Shown piece after piece: positions 8,707 through 17,264 of a stretch of 64,000 nt of DNA (within the stretch, counting starts at the first letter, position 1; every line of letters starts with the position of its first letter). Source of the DNA: Microbacterium murale (lineage in GTDB: Bacteria > Actinomycetota > Actinomycetes > Actinomycetales > Microbacteriaceae); contig NZ_JAUSXK010000001.1 of NCBI RefSeq assembly GCF_030815955.1, forward strand, positions 1,922,001-1,986,000, written 5' to 3'. The notes below the pieces were generated by a model, which made no database searches, was not told the origin of the DNA, and saw only the letters and a program-made list of their open reading frames with translations. The translations under genes and the position numbers were made by a program.

Positions 8707-9225
8707 TCACCGCACGGCCGAGGGGTCCTCAGAGCGGGCGCTCGCTGCCGTCCGCCCGTCCACGAACCGCGACTGGGCACGCTCGTGGCGCTTGCCGACC
8801 GCGACATGCTCGGTCGCCTTCACCAACCCCATCGGCTTGGTCGACACGTAGATGCTCTCGGCGCGGTCGACGAGGAATGTCTCGTGCCACACACCGACGG
8901 CCCCCGGCGCCTTGCGCGCGGCCTTGTTGAAGGCGGTCCAGGCCGGGCGATGCTCTTGTGACGGAGCGGATGCATAGGCGTAGAGCTTCTCGATCGACGA
9001 CCAGTACTGCACGACGAACGGACCGCCGCTGCCGAGCAGCAACTGATACCCGAGGAGCCCGGATTCTTTGTCCATGGACAGCTCGCGCAGCATCCGTGGC
9101 ATCGCCACGAATGCCGGAATCCACAGGTCCGGCCGCCACCAGCGGTTGATCTGCATCCCGATGTGGAACGCGACGAGCTCGCCCGCGTGATGATGGGTCA
9201 TACGGCCGTTGACGACTTTCGACAT
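8707..9225 (-). CDS. DUF4188 domain-containing (monooxygenase-like) protein
   Basis: A 172-residue protein of the DUF4188 family, ferredoxin-like-fold proteins whose relatives include haem-binding and monooxygenase-type small enzymes. Recognisable parts are VAFHIGMQINRWWRPDLWIP, GLLGYQLLLGSGGPFVVQYW and VGVWHETFLVDRAESIY. The ATG at 9225 follows a GGAAGAG site. It diverges from a MerR regulator, with a double palindromic operator in between. The family is usually induced with such MerR regulators. A detoxification role is possible but not shown. Confidence 0.85.
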   Translation of the reverse strand: MSKVVNGRMTHHHAGELVAFHIGMQINRWWRPDLWIPAFVAMPRMLRELSMDKESGLLGYQLLLGSGGPFVVQYWSSIEKLYAYASAPSQEHRPAWTAFNKAARKAPGAVGVWHETFLVDRAESIYVSTKPMGLVKATEHVAVGKRHERAQSRFVDGRTAASARSEDPSAVR

Positions 9226-9240
9226 GATCTCTTCCTTACT

Positions 9241-9279
9241 GGATAGCGTTACTATCCATATTGGATAGCGATACTATCG
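9241..9279. promoter_or_regulatory. Tandem palindromic operators for the MerR regulator
   Basis: Two inverted repeats: 9241-9257, GGATAG-CGTTA-CTATCC with perfect 6-base arms, and 9263-9279, GGATAG-CGATA-CTATCG with one base off. They start 22 bases apart and together fill the divergent interval between the DUF4188 gene and the MerR gene. Palindromes of this kind between the promoter elements are what MerR proteins bind. I infer that the MerR product binds here and switches the DUF4188 promoter and its own. Confidence 0.78.
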
Positions 9280-9295
9280 ATGTCAAGAGGTGATC

Positions 9296-9913
9296 ATGAG
9301 AATTTCTGAGCTGTCGGCAGAGGCGAGCGTTCCCGTGCCGACCATCAAGTACTACCTGCGCGAGGGGCTGCTGCCCGAGGGCGAGCGCAGCGCGCCGACG
9401 CAGGCCGCGTACGGCGAGGCTCACGTGCAGAGGCTTCGTGTCATCAGGGCGCTGGTCACGGCCGGCGTCAGCATCGCCGAGACGCGGCGGGTGCTCGACG
9501 CGCTGGATGATCCGCCGGCGGATGCGCACCGGCTGCTCGGAGCCGCCCACGCGGCGATCACACCCGACGTCGATGACGCGCTCGATCTCACCGCGGCGCA
9601 ACATGCCGTCGAGGGACTCGGCTGGAAGCCCGGGATGTGTGACGACGCGGTACTGCATGACGTCGCCCGCGCGCTGCAAGGATTGGAGAGCGCCGGCTTC
9701 GAGCTGGCGAAAGGTGCGTTGCCGGTCTATCTGAAGAGCATGCGCGACGTTGCGGATGCTGAGATCGCCGGAGTCCCGACCGAATCTGCGGAGGCGGCGG
9801 TCAGATACGTCGTGCTCGGATCGGTGCTCGTCGAGCCGCTGCTGCTGGCGCTGCGGCGCGTCGCGCAGCAGGTCGCGTCGGCGGAGCGGTTCAGCGGGGC
9901 GGACACCCAGTGA
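9296..9913 (+). CDS. MerR-family transcriptional regulator
   Basis: A 205-residue protein whose N-terminus is a standard MerR DNA-binding domain (MRISELSAEASVPVPTIKYY, LREGLLPEGE, then the second wing with AHVQRLRVIRALVTAGVSIA). The longer C-terminal half carries no cysteines in a metal-binding arrangement, so an organic effector or multidrug-type sensing is more likely than metal. ATG at 9296 is preferred over the in-frame GTG at 9290 because of the AAGAGGTG site directly before it. It faces DUF4188 across two palindromes. Confidence 0.88.
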   Translation: MRISELSAEASVPVPTIKYYLREGLLPEGERSAPTQAAYGEAHVQRLRVIRALVTAGVSIAETRRVLDALDDPPADAHRLLGAAHAAITPDVDDALDLTAAQHAVEGLGWKPGMCDDAVLHDVARALQGLESAGFELAKGALPVYLKSMRDVADAEIAGVPTESAEAAVRYVVLGSVLVEPLLLALRRVAQQVASAERFSGADTQ

Positions 9914-9944
9914 GCCCCGGATGCTGCGCGGTTAGGCTGGAGAC

Positions 9945-10121
9945 ATGAACAAGAGCAACGTGTGGACAATCGTCGGTGTCATCGTCGCCGTGATCATCGC
10001 GTGGTTCGTCGTCAGCGCGCTGTTCTCTGTGCTGTGGTTCATCGCCAAGCTCGCCGTCGTCGCAGTGGTCGCCGTGGTCGTGTACCTCGTGTTGCGCGGA
10101 GCGTTCAGCAAGCAGGAGTAA
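9945..10121 (+). CDS. Small two-helix hydrophobic membrane protein
   Basis: A 58-residue protein, MNKSNVWTIVGVIVAVIIAW onward, made almost entirely of two hydrophobic helices (residues 6-30 and 33-51) joined by a short loop (FIAKLA), with a polar C-terminus RGAFSKQE. A GGAGAC site lies directly before the ATG. No family is recognised. Similar tiny membrane proteins are common in Microbacteriaceae, and codon use and the site support translation. Confidence 0.65.
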   Translation: MNKSNVWTIVGVIVAVIIAWFVVSALFSVLWFIAKLAVVAVVAVVVYLVLRGAFSKQE

Positions 10122-10135
10122 CGCCGGGCCGGCGT
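10121..10135. terminator. Short GC hairpin between convergent genes
   Basis: ACGCCG-GGC-CGGCGT at 10121-10135 is a perfect 6-bp stem with a 3-base loop, starting inside the stop codon of the small membrane protein and just before the convergent ligase stop at 10142. There is no T tract on either side, so intrinsic termination would be weak. It may serve both directions. Confidence 0.35.
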
Positions 10136-10141
10136 CGTCCG

Positions 10142-11665
10142 TCAACCGCGCAGCAGCGCGCGCAGGGTCTGGATGCTGTCCGCCTCCGCCGCGGTCTTGT
10201 CCGGGCGGTAGCCCTTGACGCGGGCGAAGCGCAGGGCGATGGCTCCGGGGTAGCGGGGTGAGCGTTGCACGCCGTCGATCGCGATCTCGACGACGAGCTC
10301 CGGGCGCAGGAACACGGCGTATGGACTGCGCTGCGTCTCGTATTCCGGGAACGTGTCGGTCTGCCATCGCAGCAGCTCGTCGGTGAGTCCCTTGAAGGTC
10401 TTGCCGACCATGACGAATCCGCCGGGCTCGCCGAACTCGCCGTCGGGGTCGAGGGCGCCGAGGTGCAGGTTCGAGAGCTTGCCTCGTCGGCGCCCTGATC
10501 CCCATTCCGCGGCGAGCACGACGAGATCATAGGTGAGCACGGGCTTGACCTTCACCCAGGACTTGCCGCGCCGTCCGGCGGCGTACGGCGAGTCCGTCGA
10601 CTTGACGACGACGCCCTCATGTCCGGCCGCGAGCGCTTCGCGCGACAGCTGCTCCGCAGCATCCGCGTCAGCCGTGACGATGCCAGGCATGCGCCACTCG
10701 CCCGCGATCTTCTCGAGCTCGGCGAGACGCACGGCGAGCGGTTCGTCGATGAGGTCGCGGCCATCGACATGCAGTAGGTCGAAGAACCACGGCCGCAGGA
10801 CGAGTTCGCGGGATACATCGGCGCCGAAGCGCGACATGGTCTCCTGGAACGGCCTCGGCCCGCCGTCCTCATCGAGCGAAAGCGTCTCTCCGTCAAGAAT
10901 GAGATCGGTGGCGGGCAGACCGCGCACGATCTCGACGATCTCGGGGACGCGGTGGGTGATGTCGGCGAGGCTGCGAGTGTAGACGCCGACCTCGTCGCCG
11001 TGGCGGTGGACCTGGATGCGCGCGCCGTCGAGCTTGTACTCGACGGATGCCTCGCCGGTGAGTTCGAGCGCGGCCGTCGGCGTCGCTGCGGTGCCGGCGA
11101 GCATCGGCAGCACCGGGCGCCCGACCTGCAGGCCGACCTCCTCGAGCTGCTCTGCGCTGCCGGTCAGGGCGACGAGCGCGGTCTCGCCGAGGTCGCCGGA
11201 GAGCATCGCGGCGCGGCGCACGTTGGCAACCGGGCGGCCGGACGCACGGGCTATCGCGTCGAGCAGCACGCCGCCGAGCGCGCCGGTGCGCAGCTCGCCG
11301 AGCATCGCACGGGCGAGGAAATCCCACTCCGCGGCGGTGGCTCGGGAGGCGAGATCGGTGAGCAGTCCGGTGCGGACGGCGGCCGAGCCGGACCCGGATG
11401 CCGTGGCAAGTGCGTCGAGCGCATGATCGACGTCGGCGATGGCGAGGGTCGGCTCGTCGGCGTGCTCGACCTCGAGCGCGGTGAGGCCGCGCCATCCGAC
11501 GCCCAAGCGCCCCTGGCGGGGAGCGGCGAGCAGCAGCCCGATCAGCGGTGGGATCTCGTCAGGCGCTGCGCGTTCGAGCAGCCGGGCGAGCGCGTCGGTC
11601 TTCGCAAGCCGCGACGACGTTGCTGCGACCGCCTCCGCGGTGTCCGCGAGCTCGGAGAGCTTCAT
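10142..11665 (-). CDS. ATP-dependent DNA ligase, LigB type
   Basis: A 507-residue ATP-dependent DNA ligase that seals nicks through an enzyme-AMP intermediate. The N-terminal alpha-helical DNA-binding domain covers about residues 1-195. Motif I EYKLDGARIQ places the AMP-accepting lysine at residue 211. Further motifs are LILDGE (III), WFFDLLHVDG (IIIa), HEGVVVKS (IV) and SWVKVKP (V), followed by an OB-fold domain. This matches mycobacterial LigB, which works in repair beside the NAD-dependent LigA. No Ku or polymerase neighbour is present, so this is not a LigD end-joining operon. Confidence 0.93.
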   Translation of the reverse strand: MKLSELADTAEAVAATSSRLAKTDALARLLERAAPDEIPPLIGLLLAAPRQGRLGVGWRGLTALEVEHADEPTLAIADVDHALDALATASGSGSAAVRTGLLTDLASRATAAEWDFLARAMLGELRTGALGGVLLDAIARASGRPVANVRRAAMLSGDLGETALVALTGSAEQLEEVGLQVGRPVLPMLAGTAATPTAALELTGEASVEYKLDGARIQVHRHGDEVGVYTRSLADITHRVPEIVEIVRGLPATDLILDGETLSLDEDGGPRPFQETMSRFGADVSRELVLRPWFFDLLHVDGRDLIDEPLAVRLAELEKIAGEWRMPGIVTADADAAEQLSREALAAGHEGVVVKSTDSPYAAGRRGKSWVKVKPVLTYDLVVLAAEWGSGRRRGKLSNLHLGALDPDGEFGEPGGFVMVGKTFKGLTDELLRWQTDTFPEYETQRSPYAVFLRPELVVEIAIDGVQRSPRYPGAIALRFARVKGYRPDKTAAEADSIQTLRALLRG

Positions 11666-11732
11666 GTCGGAATTCTCGCACCGAGGTGAGACGTTCGGGG
11701 GTCGACAGCGAAAAGCCGCGGCGAACCGTCGC

Positions 11733-12680
11733 TCAGCGCGCGGTGGGCTTCCCGTCCGCGGCCCACGCCGCGCCCAAGGCGAACAACGTCGAAACCCCGT
11801 ATTGCTCCATCGCCGCCGCGACGCGTCGCCGGCCCGTTCGCGGGTTGATCCCGAGTCTGTGGGATGCCGCGTCGAGCGTGATGCCCTGCTTCATCAGCAT
11901 GAGAAGCGGCGCCCACGACTGCTCCACCCCGCCGATCGGCTCGCCGCGACGCCAGAGCTCGCGGAACAGGCTTCGGCCCAGCTCGGCGAGCGAGGCGTTT
12001 CGGACGCCGACCACGCTGGTCGGCCATCCCTCGCCCCATTCGATGGGCAGTGCGAGCACGTCGCCGTCGATCCAGAACCAGCTCGGAAGGTCGTCGAGAA
12101 GGCGGAACTCCACCCCGACGGCCGCGTAGCGCTCGGCGATCGCCACGAACCGGGCGTCCTGCGCCATCGAACGAGGGAGGAGGGCTCGCACCGATCTCTT
12201 GCCGGCGAACATCTCCGCGAAACGGCTGGCGCGTGCTGGGTCGGTCTGCAGATAGCGCCCGAGATCGGGAAGCACCGACCAGGCGGTGTCGCTCCCCTCT
12301 CGCGCGATGTCGTACCAGAGGTCCTCTGCCGCCTGCGGACCGTGTCGCACGAAGACCGGAACGAGATCACCGGATGCTTCGCCAACAGCCCAATGACGAA
12401 GCAGAGCCGGTAGGTCTGAGACGAGCGCCTCGATTCGCGAGGCCGCATCGCTCGTCGTCTGCAGCATCGTACGCACTTCGCGTTGGACGTGGTCGGCCGT
12501 CCACATCGCCGGCTTCGCATACGCGATGACGCCGTCACGGATCGAGAGCGCACCTCCCTGCGCGAGACGTGCGGCGGCGTCGGCGACCGCGCCGTCATCC
12601 ATGTGCGCGGCGGCGGCGAGCTCCGCCACCGTCCTCGGGCGGCGGCGGTAGATCAATTCGAGCAATGCCCTGTCTTCCAT
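11733..12680 (-). CDS. Two-HTH transcriptional regulator (winged N-terminus, LuxR-like C-terminus)
   Basis: A 315-residue regulator. Residues 1-60 form a TrmB-like winged helix (LLELIYRRRPRTVAELAAAA). A middle domain of about 180 residues (VFVRHGPQAAEDLWYDIA, EFRLLDDLPSWFWIDGDVLA) looks like a sensor. The last 60 residues carry a second HTH (LMLMKQGITLDAASHRLGIN, PRTGRRRV) of the degenerate LuxR kind used by such actinobacterial proteins. ATG at 12680 is chosen for the GGAGG six bases upstream; the ATG at 12710 lacks one. It faces a serine-hydrolase lipoprotein, with an inverted repeat at 12815-12856 between them. Confidence 0.8.
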   Translation of the reverse strand: MEDRALLELIYRRRPRTVAELAAAAHMDDGAVADAAARLAQGGALSIRDGVIAYAKPAMWTADHVQREVRTMLQTTSDAASRIEALVSDLPALLRHWAVGEASGDLVPVFVRHGPQAAEDLWYDIAREGSDTAWSVLPDLGRYLQTDPARASRFAEMFAGKRSVRALLPRSMAQDARFVAIAERYAAVGVEFRLLDDLPSWFWIDGDVLALPIEWGEGWPTSVVGVRNASLAELGRSLFRELWRRGEPIGGVEQSWAPLLMLMKQGITLDAASHRLGINPRTGRRRVAAAMEQYGVSTLFALGAAWAADGKPTAR

Positions 12681-12814
12681 GTCCACCTCCGGAGCGCGTG
12701 TAGACACCATCATGGCCCACCTGGCCGTTTCCGGACGCCCTCTAGCGGCCTTGGCCTTAAGCGGAGCTTGTTCTGTCCGCTTCTGTCCATGCACACTGAG
12801 CGTGTGGGGGCCCG

Positions 12815-12856
12815 GAGTCCATGGCTTCGTCTCTGGGGGAGTGAAGCCATGGACTC
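12815..12856. promoter_or_regulatory. Perfect 14-base inverted repeat between divergent genes
   Basis: GAGTCCATGGCTTC at 12815-12828 and GAAGCCATGGACTC at 12843-12856 are exact reverse complements, separated by 14 bases. Each arm is itself nearly symmetric around CCATGG. The repeat lies in the leader of the serine-hydrolase gene and opposite the HTH regulator, so it may be the operator of that regulator. It can also fold as a stem-loop in the leader RNA. Function inferred from position. Confidence 0.5.
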
Positions 12857-12885
12857 GCCAAAGGACAGCCGACGGAAGCAGCGAC

Positions 12886-14562
12886 ATGAACGGCATGAGC
12901 AGCACCGACAGGGGCATCGCACGTATTGTCGCCGTCTCGACGGTGGCGGTACTCGCAGCTGGGATCACAGGGTGCTCTGCGGGCGCGACCGAAGAGCCGA
13001 TGCCCTCGAGCGGGCTCGCCGTCGCACTCGGCGAAGACCCCAGCCAGGACGCCGTCGACCTGTACACGGACCGTGACGCGGCAGTGGCCGCGGCCGTCGA
13101 TGCGCTTCCTGAGTTCATCGAGAAGGCCCTCGATCAGACCGGAGTGCCCGGCGCCGCCGTCGCCGTCGTCTCGAACGGTGAGGTCGTGTTCGAGGAGGGG
13201 TATGGCGTGCGCGACGTGACGACGGAGGAGCCCGTCGGCGTCGACACCGTGTTCCAGATAGCGTCCTTGTCCAAGCCCCTCTCCTCGAGCATCGTGGCCA
13301 AGGCGATCACCGAGGACGCCGAACTGTCGTGGGAGGATCCGGTCGTCGAGTACCTTCCCGACTTCGCGCTGAACGATCCGTACGTCACGGAGCACGCGAA
13401 GATCGCCGACTTCTTCTCGCACCGCACCGGCATCCCGACCGGCGGCGGCGATGACCTCGAAGACATCGGCTTCGATGCCGAGTACATCATGGCCCACATG
13501 AACCAGATTCCGCTGGCCTCGTTCCGCGACACGTACCAGTACTCGAACTTCGGACTCACGGTGGGCGGCGAGGCGGTCGCGGCATCGCGTGGACAGACGT
13601 GGGCCGAGACCGCGCACGAGCTGCTGTTCGACCCGCTCGGCATGACGTCGACGACCACCCTCCACGACGACTACCTCGCCGCGGATGATCGCGCGGCGAT
13701 GCACGCGCGTACGGGAGAAGGCGTCTACGAGCAGTTGTTCGACCGTGACGCCGATGCCGAAGCCCCTGCCGGCGGCGTCGCCTCCACTGCCGGCGACATC
13801 GCGAAGTGGATGAACATGGTGCTGGCGAACGGCGAGGTCGACGGCGAGGAGTTCATCGACCCGCTCGTGCTCGCGAACACCTACTCCGCCCATTCGATCA
13901 CCGGCGGCGATGCGACGAACCTGGTCTCGCGTACATCTCACTACGGCTTCGGCACGAACGTCGGTGCCACGGTGACTGGACGCGTCAACATCAACCACTC
14001 CGGCGCATTCGGGTGGGGTGCCGCGACTAACGCAACGATGATCCCTGATCTGAACCTCGGGATCGTCGTGCTCACGAACGGGGCGCCATCGGGAGTTCCG
14101 GAGGCGATCGTCTCGGAGTTCCTCGACCTCGTTCAGTTCGGTGAGGAGACGCGACCCTGGCTGGACATCTGGCCCACCGTCTTCGCGCACTTCTCCGACC
14201 CGGCGGGCGACCTCGTCGGCGAAGAGGCCCCCGCGGACGCCGCGCCGATGGGTGCGGCCGGCGACTATGTCGGCACGTACACGAGCCCGTACTTCGGCAG
14301 CTTCGTCGTGACCGAGGAGAACGGCACCCTCACCGGCGCGCTCGGCCCGGAGGGCGGCTATACGTTCGAGATCGACGCCTGGGACGGCGACACACTGTCG
14401 TTCGTACCGACCGGCGAGAACGCTCTGCCCGGTTCGCTGTCCTCGGCAGTCTTCGTCCGCGATGGCGATCGGATCACCGGTGTCACCCTGACGTACTTCA
14501 ACAAGTTCCCGGCACCTGGGCAGGAGCCGAACGGGCTCGGCGTCTTCACCCGGGTGGGTTGA
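12886..14562 (+). CDS. Beta-lactamase-family serine hydrolase, lipoprotein
   Basis: A 558-residue secreted penicillin-binding/beta-lactamase-like (class C, DUF3471-associated) hydrolase. The signal region ends in a lipobox LAAGITGC, so the mature protein is lipid-anchored outside the membrane. The catalytic motif S-L-S-K (IASLSKPLSSS) is near residue 130, Y-S-N (YQYSNFG) follows, and H-S-G replaces the KTG box (NINHSGAFGWG). A C-terminal lipocalin-like beta domain (residues 450-558, YVGTYTSPYFGSFVV) is visible. ATG at 12886 is preferred because it precedes the signal peptide directly and has a GGAAG site. Activity could be esterase or DD-peptidase; a real beta-lactamase is less likely. Confidence 0.9.
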   Translation: MNGMSSTDRGIARIVAVSTVAVLAAGITGCSAGATEEPMPSSGLAVALGEDPSQDAVDLYTDRDAAVAAAVDALPEFIEKALDQTGVPGAAVAVVSNGEVVFEEGYGVRDVTTEEPVGVDTVFQIASLSKPLSSSIVAKAITEDAELSWEDPVVEYLPDFALNDPYVTEHAKIADFFSHRTGIPTGGGDDLEDIGFDAEYIMAHMNQIPLASFRDTYQYSNFGLTVGGEAVAASRGQTWAETAHELLFDPLGMTSTTTLHDDYLAADDRAAMHARTGEGVYEQLFDRDADAEAPAGGVASTAGDIAKWMNMVLANGEVDGEEFIDPLVLANTYSAHSITGGDATNLVSRTSHYGFGTNVGATVTGRVNINHSGAFGWGAATNATMIPDLNLGIVVLTNGAPSGVPEAIVSEFLDLVQFGEETRPWLDIWPTVFAHFSDPAGDLVGEEAPADAAPMGAAGDYVGTYTSPYFGSFVVTEENGTLTGALGPEGGYTFEIDAWDGDTLSFVPTGENALPGSLSSAVFVRDGDRITGVTLTYFNKFPAPGQEPNGLGVFTRVG

Positions 14563-14601
14563 GGCTCGATCCACCACCACTCGTCGGATGCGCCGGCACT
14601 C

Positions 14602-15667
14602 TCAGCGCGAACCGTCGCCCGTGGAAGCGCGGAGCATCACATCCGGCTCGATGTAGTCGGCGACGACACCTTCCGTGGCGGTGCCGTTCAGGAGCGAGAG
14701 CAGCCGCTGGGTGGCGCGGCGGGCCACCTCGACCACCGGCAGGCGGACGGTCGACAGCGGCGGGTCCATGTAGCGGGAGAACGGATAGTCGCCCCAGCCG
14801 ATGACCATGACGTCATCCGGAACGCGAATGCCCCGATCCCGCAGCGCCGCGTAGATCCCGAGCGCGAAATAGTCGTTGCCCACCATGAACGCATCCGGGA
14901 CGCGACCGCTTTCGAGGAGGTCCACTCCGACCCGGTGAGCATCCTCTCCGCGCCAGAGCGAGGCACCGCGCGCCGTGCGACGTGAGGGCACGAGTGCAGT
15001 CCCTCCGGGAATCGAACGGGATGCCGTGGGCTTCGAGCGCGTCGCGGAATCCGCCGAGTCGATGAGCCACGGTGGAGATCTGCAGGTCTTCCTCGACGAG
15101 CACGATGTCGCGTGCGCCGCGTTCGATCAGGGCGGCTGTCGTCATGCGCCGACCCGTCTCGTTGTCGCTGGAGTAGAAGTCCGCCTCGAGGTCGGGAAGC
15201 TCGCGCGCGACGATGACCAGCGGGATACCCGCTTTCGTCACCGCGGTCCACGGGTTCGATCGTCCCTGGACCGGGACGGCGATGATGCCGTCGACTCCTG
15301 ATCGCAGGGCGGTGTCGACCGCGAACTGCTCTCGGTCCGGATCCTCATCCGAGAGCAGCAGCAGCAGCGTGTACCCCTCCTGGATCGCCTGCTCCTCGAT
15401 CTCGGTGACGAGGTCGTTGAAGAACGGATTGGCGAGATCCGTGATGATCACGCCGATCGTCCTGCGGGAACCCAGAACAAGAGAGCGGGCGTTCGCGTTC
15501 GGCACGTATCCGATGCGCTCGGCCTCGGCCTTGATCCGCGCGCGCGTCTCGTCACTGACTCCCGGCAGGTCTCTGAGCGCGCGCGAGACAGTGTTGACCG
15601 TGAGGTCGAGCGCCTCGGCGACGTCCTGCAGCGTTCGTCGCCGAGGCGCTCCTGTCGTTCTGGGCAT
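14602..15667 (-). pseudogene. LacI-family regulator, frameshifted
   Basis: A LacI/GalR regulator broken by one extra base. From ATG at 15667 the HTH (RTLQDVAEALDLTVNTVSRA) and the hinge and sensor domain (TIGVIITDLANPFFNDLVTE) read normally to about 15010, where AHGIPFDSRR is followed by unrelated sequence. The next frame resumes with RGASLWRGEDAHRVGVDLLE and runs to the usual LacI C-terminus (VMVIGWGDYPFSRYMDPPLS). The span is 354 codons plus stop plus one base. The lesion lies around 14999-15010, in cccTccGGG. A restored protein would probably bind the CATTAGCGATAATG-type sites upstream of the transporter operon. Confidence 0.85.
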
Positions 15668-15680
15668 TAGTGGTCTCCGA

Positions 15681-16028
15681 TCACTCCTTCAACTCAAGAT
15701 AGATGCGCAGCAGGGGCTCCGCCGCCCCGGACAGGCGCGTACTGCGCAGTCTCAACCAGTGGCCGAAGCGATCGACGGGAATAGAATGGAAGCCCTGCGC
15801 GTCGGTCACCAGGGGGTCGATGCCGTCGTGATCGATCCAGTTCAGCCCGTCCGGCGAGATCTGGACGCGGAACTCCGCGGAGCCGCCTTCGACGGGGCGG
15901 AGGAAGTGGATGTACCAACGGGCCTCGCCCGCCCAGGCCACTTCGAAGGGCTCTGTGTCGTGGACGTCGACCAGGTCGACGCCGCGCTCGATGACGGCGC
16001 TCTGCGACTCACGCATTTTCGTGCTCAC
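15681..16028 (-). CDS. Small beta-rich protein paired with the DUF6772-like gene
   Basis: A 115-residue protein. The pattern of strands (WYIHFLRPVEGGSAEFRVQI, SPDGLNWIDHD, GHWLRLRSTRLSG, LRIYLELK) is shared with the protein at 26438-26764, where SPDGINWIRR and FGNWLRVTVTGAS recur, so the two are paralogues. GTG at 16028 overlaps the TGA of the upstream gene. The N-terminal and C-terminal regions differ, which suggests distinct partners. The fold looks like a carbohydrate-binding or jelly-roll sandwich, but I do not recognise a named family and give no function. Confidence 0.65.
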   Translation of the reverse strand: MSTKMRESQSAVIERGVDLVDVHDTEPFEVAWAGEARWYIHFLRPVEGGSAEFRVQISPDGLNWIDHDGIDPLVTDAQGFHSIPVDRFGHWLRLRSTRLSGAAEPLLRIYLELKE

Positions 16029-16990
16029 CAATCTGCCGAGATGACGACGGAATCGAGGAAGAGGAAGTTGCGGTGCGGGCCGAGGGTGCGCACCGAGAAG
16101 TAGAAGTTGAGCAGGCTCTCCAGCGACTCGTACTTCTCGGCGTACGGCGGAACCGGCACATGGCTGAGGTCGTAGGTGTCGTTGTTGAACTGCAGCTCGA
16201 CGTTCGAGCGGGTGGTCGTGTCGATGAGGAAGCGCAGGTAGTGCCAGTTGACCTTCGTCGGCACCTCGTTGTAGCAGGCCTCCTGGCGCACGTCGTTGAG
16301 GTAGGTCCAGTCGTCGGGATTGGGCGCGGTGAAGTCGGTGTACCGGCCGTAGTCGTGCTTGCCCTCGAAGCGCTCATGCGGGGTCGGCTCGGCGACCGTC
16401 GGATACATCCACTTCTGAATGATCCTGCCGTTCTCGTCAGCATTCTGGAAGCGCATCACGTTGTGGTACCGGATGCCGTCGTGGTCGAGGTCCGTCGCGA
16501 CGGTGAAGGCGCCGAACTGCGCCTCGGTGGGGTGGGAGTTGGCATCCCAGCTGATGTCGCCGTACGTGTTGGCCTCTTCGCCGCCGCCGAGGTTCGCTTC
16601 GCCCTTCCACGCGATGTACGCCTCGATCTGCAGCAGGCCCCTTCCGCTCATGGTGAGCCGGCGGATGGCGGTGGAGGTGTGGCCGGCGGCCTTGCGGGTC
16701 GCGAGCTTGAGCGAGTACGTGCCCGTCATGGCGCCGTGGGTGCCGACGTCGAAGAAGTTCTGGTTCGACAGCATCGGCGGGCGGAAGTCGCGGAAGTGCT
16801 CATCCATCGAGTCGAGGTCGCCGCGGCCGTTGTAGTTGCCGCCGAGCTCGACCCATCCATGCGCGCCTTCGTTGAAGTCGTCGAAGGTCAGGATGCGCGA
16901 GAGCGGATTGAACTTCGACAGACGCAGATCGCTGCTGCGTATCGCGTCACGCAGGCTTGCTGCGGTGCTCGCGACTTCGGGGGTAGTCAC
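16025..16990 (-). CDS. DUF6772-family protein
   Basis: A 321-residue soluble protein resembling what I recall as DUF6772, which co-occurs with peptide/opine-type transporters in actinobacteria. It shares with the protein at 24110-25045 the layout LSKFNPLSRILTFDDFNEGA ... HGAMTGTYSLKLAT ... VNWHYLRFLIDTTTRSNVEL ... FLFLDSVVIS. It looks like a beta-sandwich enzyme or lectin-like fold without a signal peptide. GTG at 16990 is chosen because AAGGAGT lies just upstream. It is transcribed away from the ABC operon, with a LacI-type operator pair between them, and the small paralogous protein follows it by overlap. Confidence 0.72.
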   Translation of the reverse strand: MTTPEVASTAASLRDAIRSSDLRLSKFNPLSRILTFDDFNEGAHGWVELGGNYNGRGDLDSMDEHFRDFRPPMLSNQNFFDVGTHGAMTGTYSLKLATRKAAGHTSTAIRRLTMSGRGLLQIEAYIAWKGEANLGGGEEANTYGDISWDANSHPTEAQFGAFTVATDLDHDGIRYHNVMRFQNADENGRIIQKWMYPTVAEPTPHERFEGKHDYGRYTDFTAPNPDDWTYLNDVRQEACYNEVPTKVNWHYLRFLIDTTTRSNVELQFNNDTYDLSHVPVPPYAEKYESLESLLNFYFSVRTLGPHRNFLFLDSVVISADW

Positions 16991-17049
16991 CTGTGACTCC
17001 TTGACGTTGTGTCGGGCCCCGGCATCGGTGTCGGGGCGATGTGAGGCAA

Positions 17050-17063
17050 CATTAGTGTTATCG
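17050..17063. promoter_or_regulatory. Degenerate LacI-type operator upstream of the DUF6772-like gene
   Basis: CATTAGTGTTATCG at 17050-17063 repeats the left half of the better site at 17183-17196 and ends in TATCG, the reverse complement of CGATA in that site. It sits 60 bases before the DUF6772-like start. A second operator copy for the same repressor on the opposite side of a divergent promoter pair is plausible. The match is imperfect. Confidence 0.4.
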
Positions 17064-17182
17064 CCCTCGGCTGTCAAAGCCCAATTTCCCTCCGAAGGTC
17101 GGACGGTGCCTTTTCTGCTTTAGGCCCGGAAAATCAAGGAAGAAGACGAGGGGTTGACAATCCTCCCGGGATGCGGAAGGTT

Positions 17183-17196
17183 CATTAGCGATAATG
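17183..17196. promoter_or_regulatory. LacI-family operator upstream of the ABC transporter operon
   Basis: CATTAGCGATAATG at 17183-17196 has perfect CATTA/TAATG arms, and its core TTAGCGATAA is of the form TTA-N-CG-N-TAA, the central-CpG palindrome typical of LacI-family operators. It lies 24 bases downstream of a TTGACA at 17154-17159, so it would cover or follow the promoter of the permease operon. The adjacent frameshifted LacI gene is the natural candidate repressor. Confidence 0.62.
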
Positions 17197-17264
17197 TTCT
17201 GGGCTCGAAGCTGAACCCGGAACCCGGACTCGGAGGTCTGCGGTGACCTCCCTCGGAGGTGGAC

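Noticed and set aside
12757..14580. A 607-codon frame opposite the serine hydrolase
   Set aside because: The serine hydrolase has its catalytic motifs, signal peptide and lipobox in the plus strand; the antisense frame has none.
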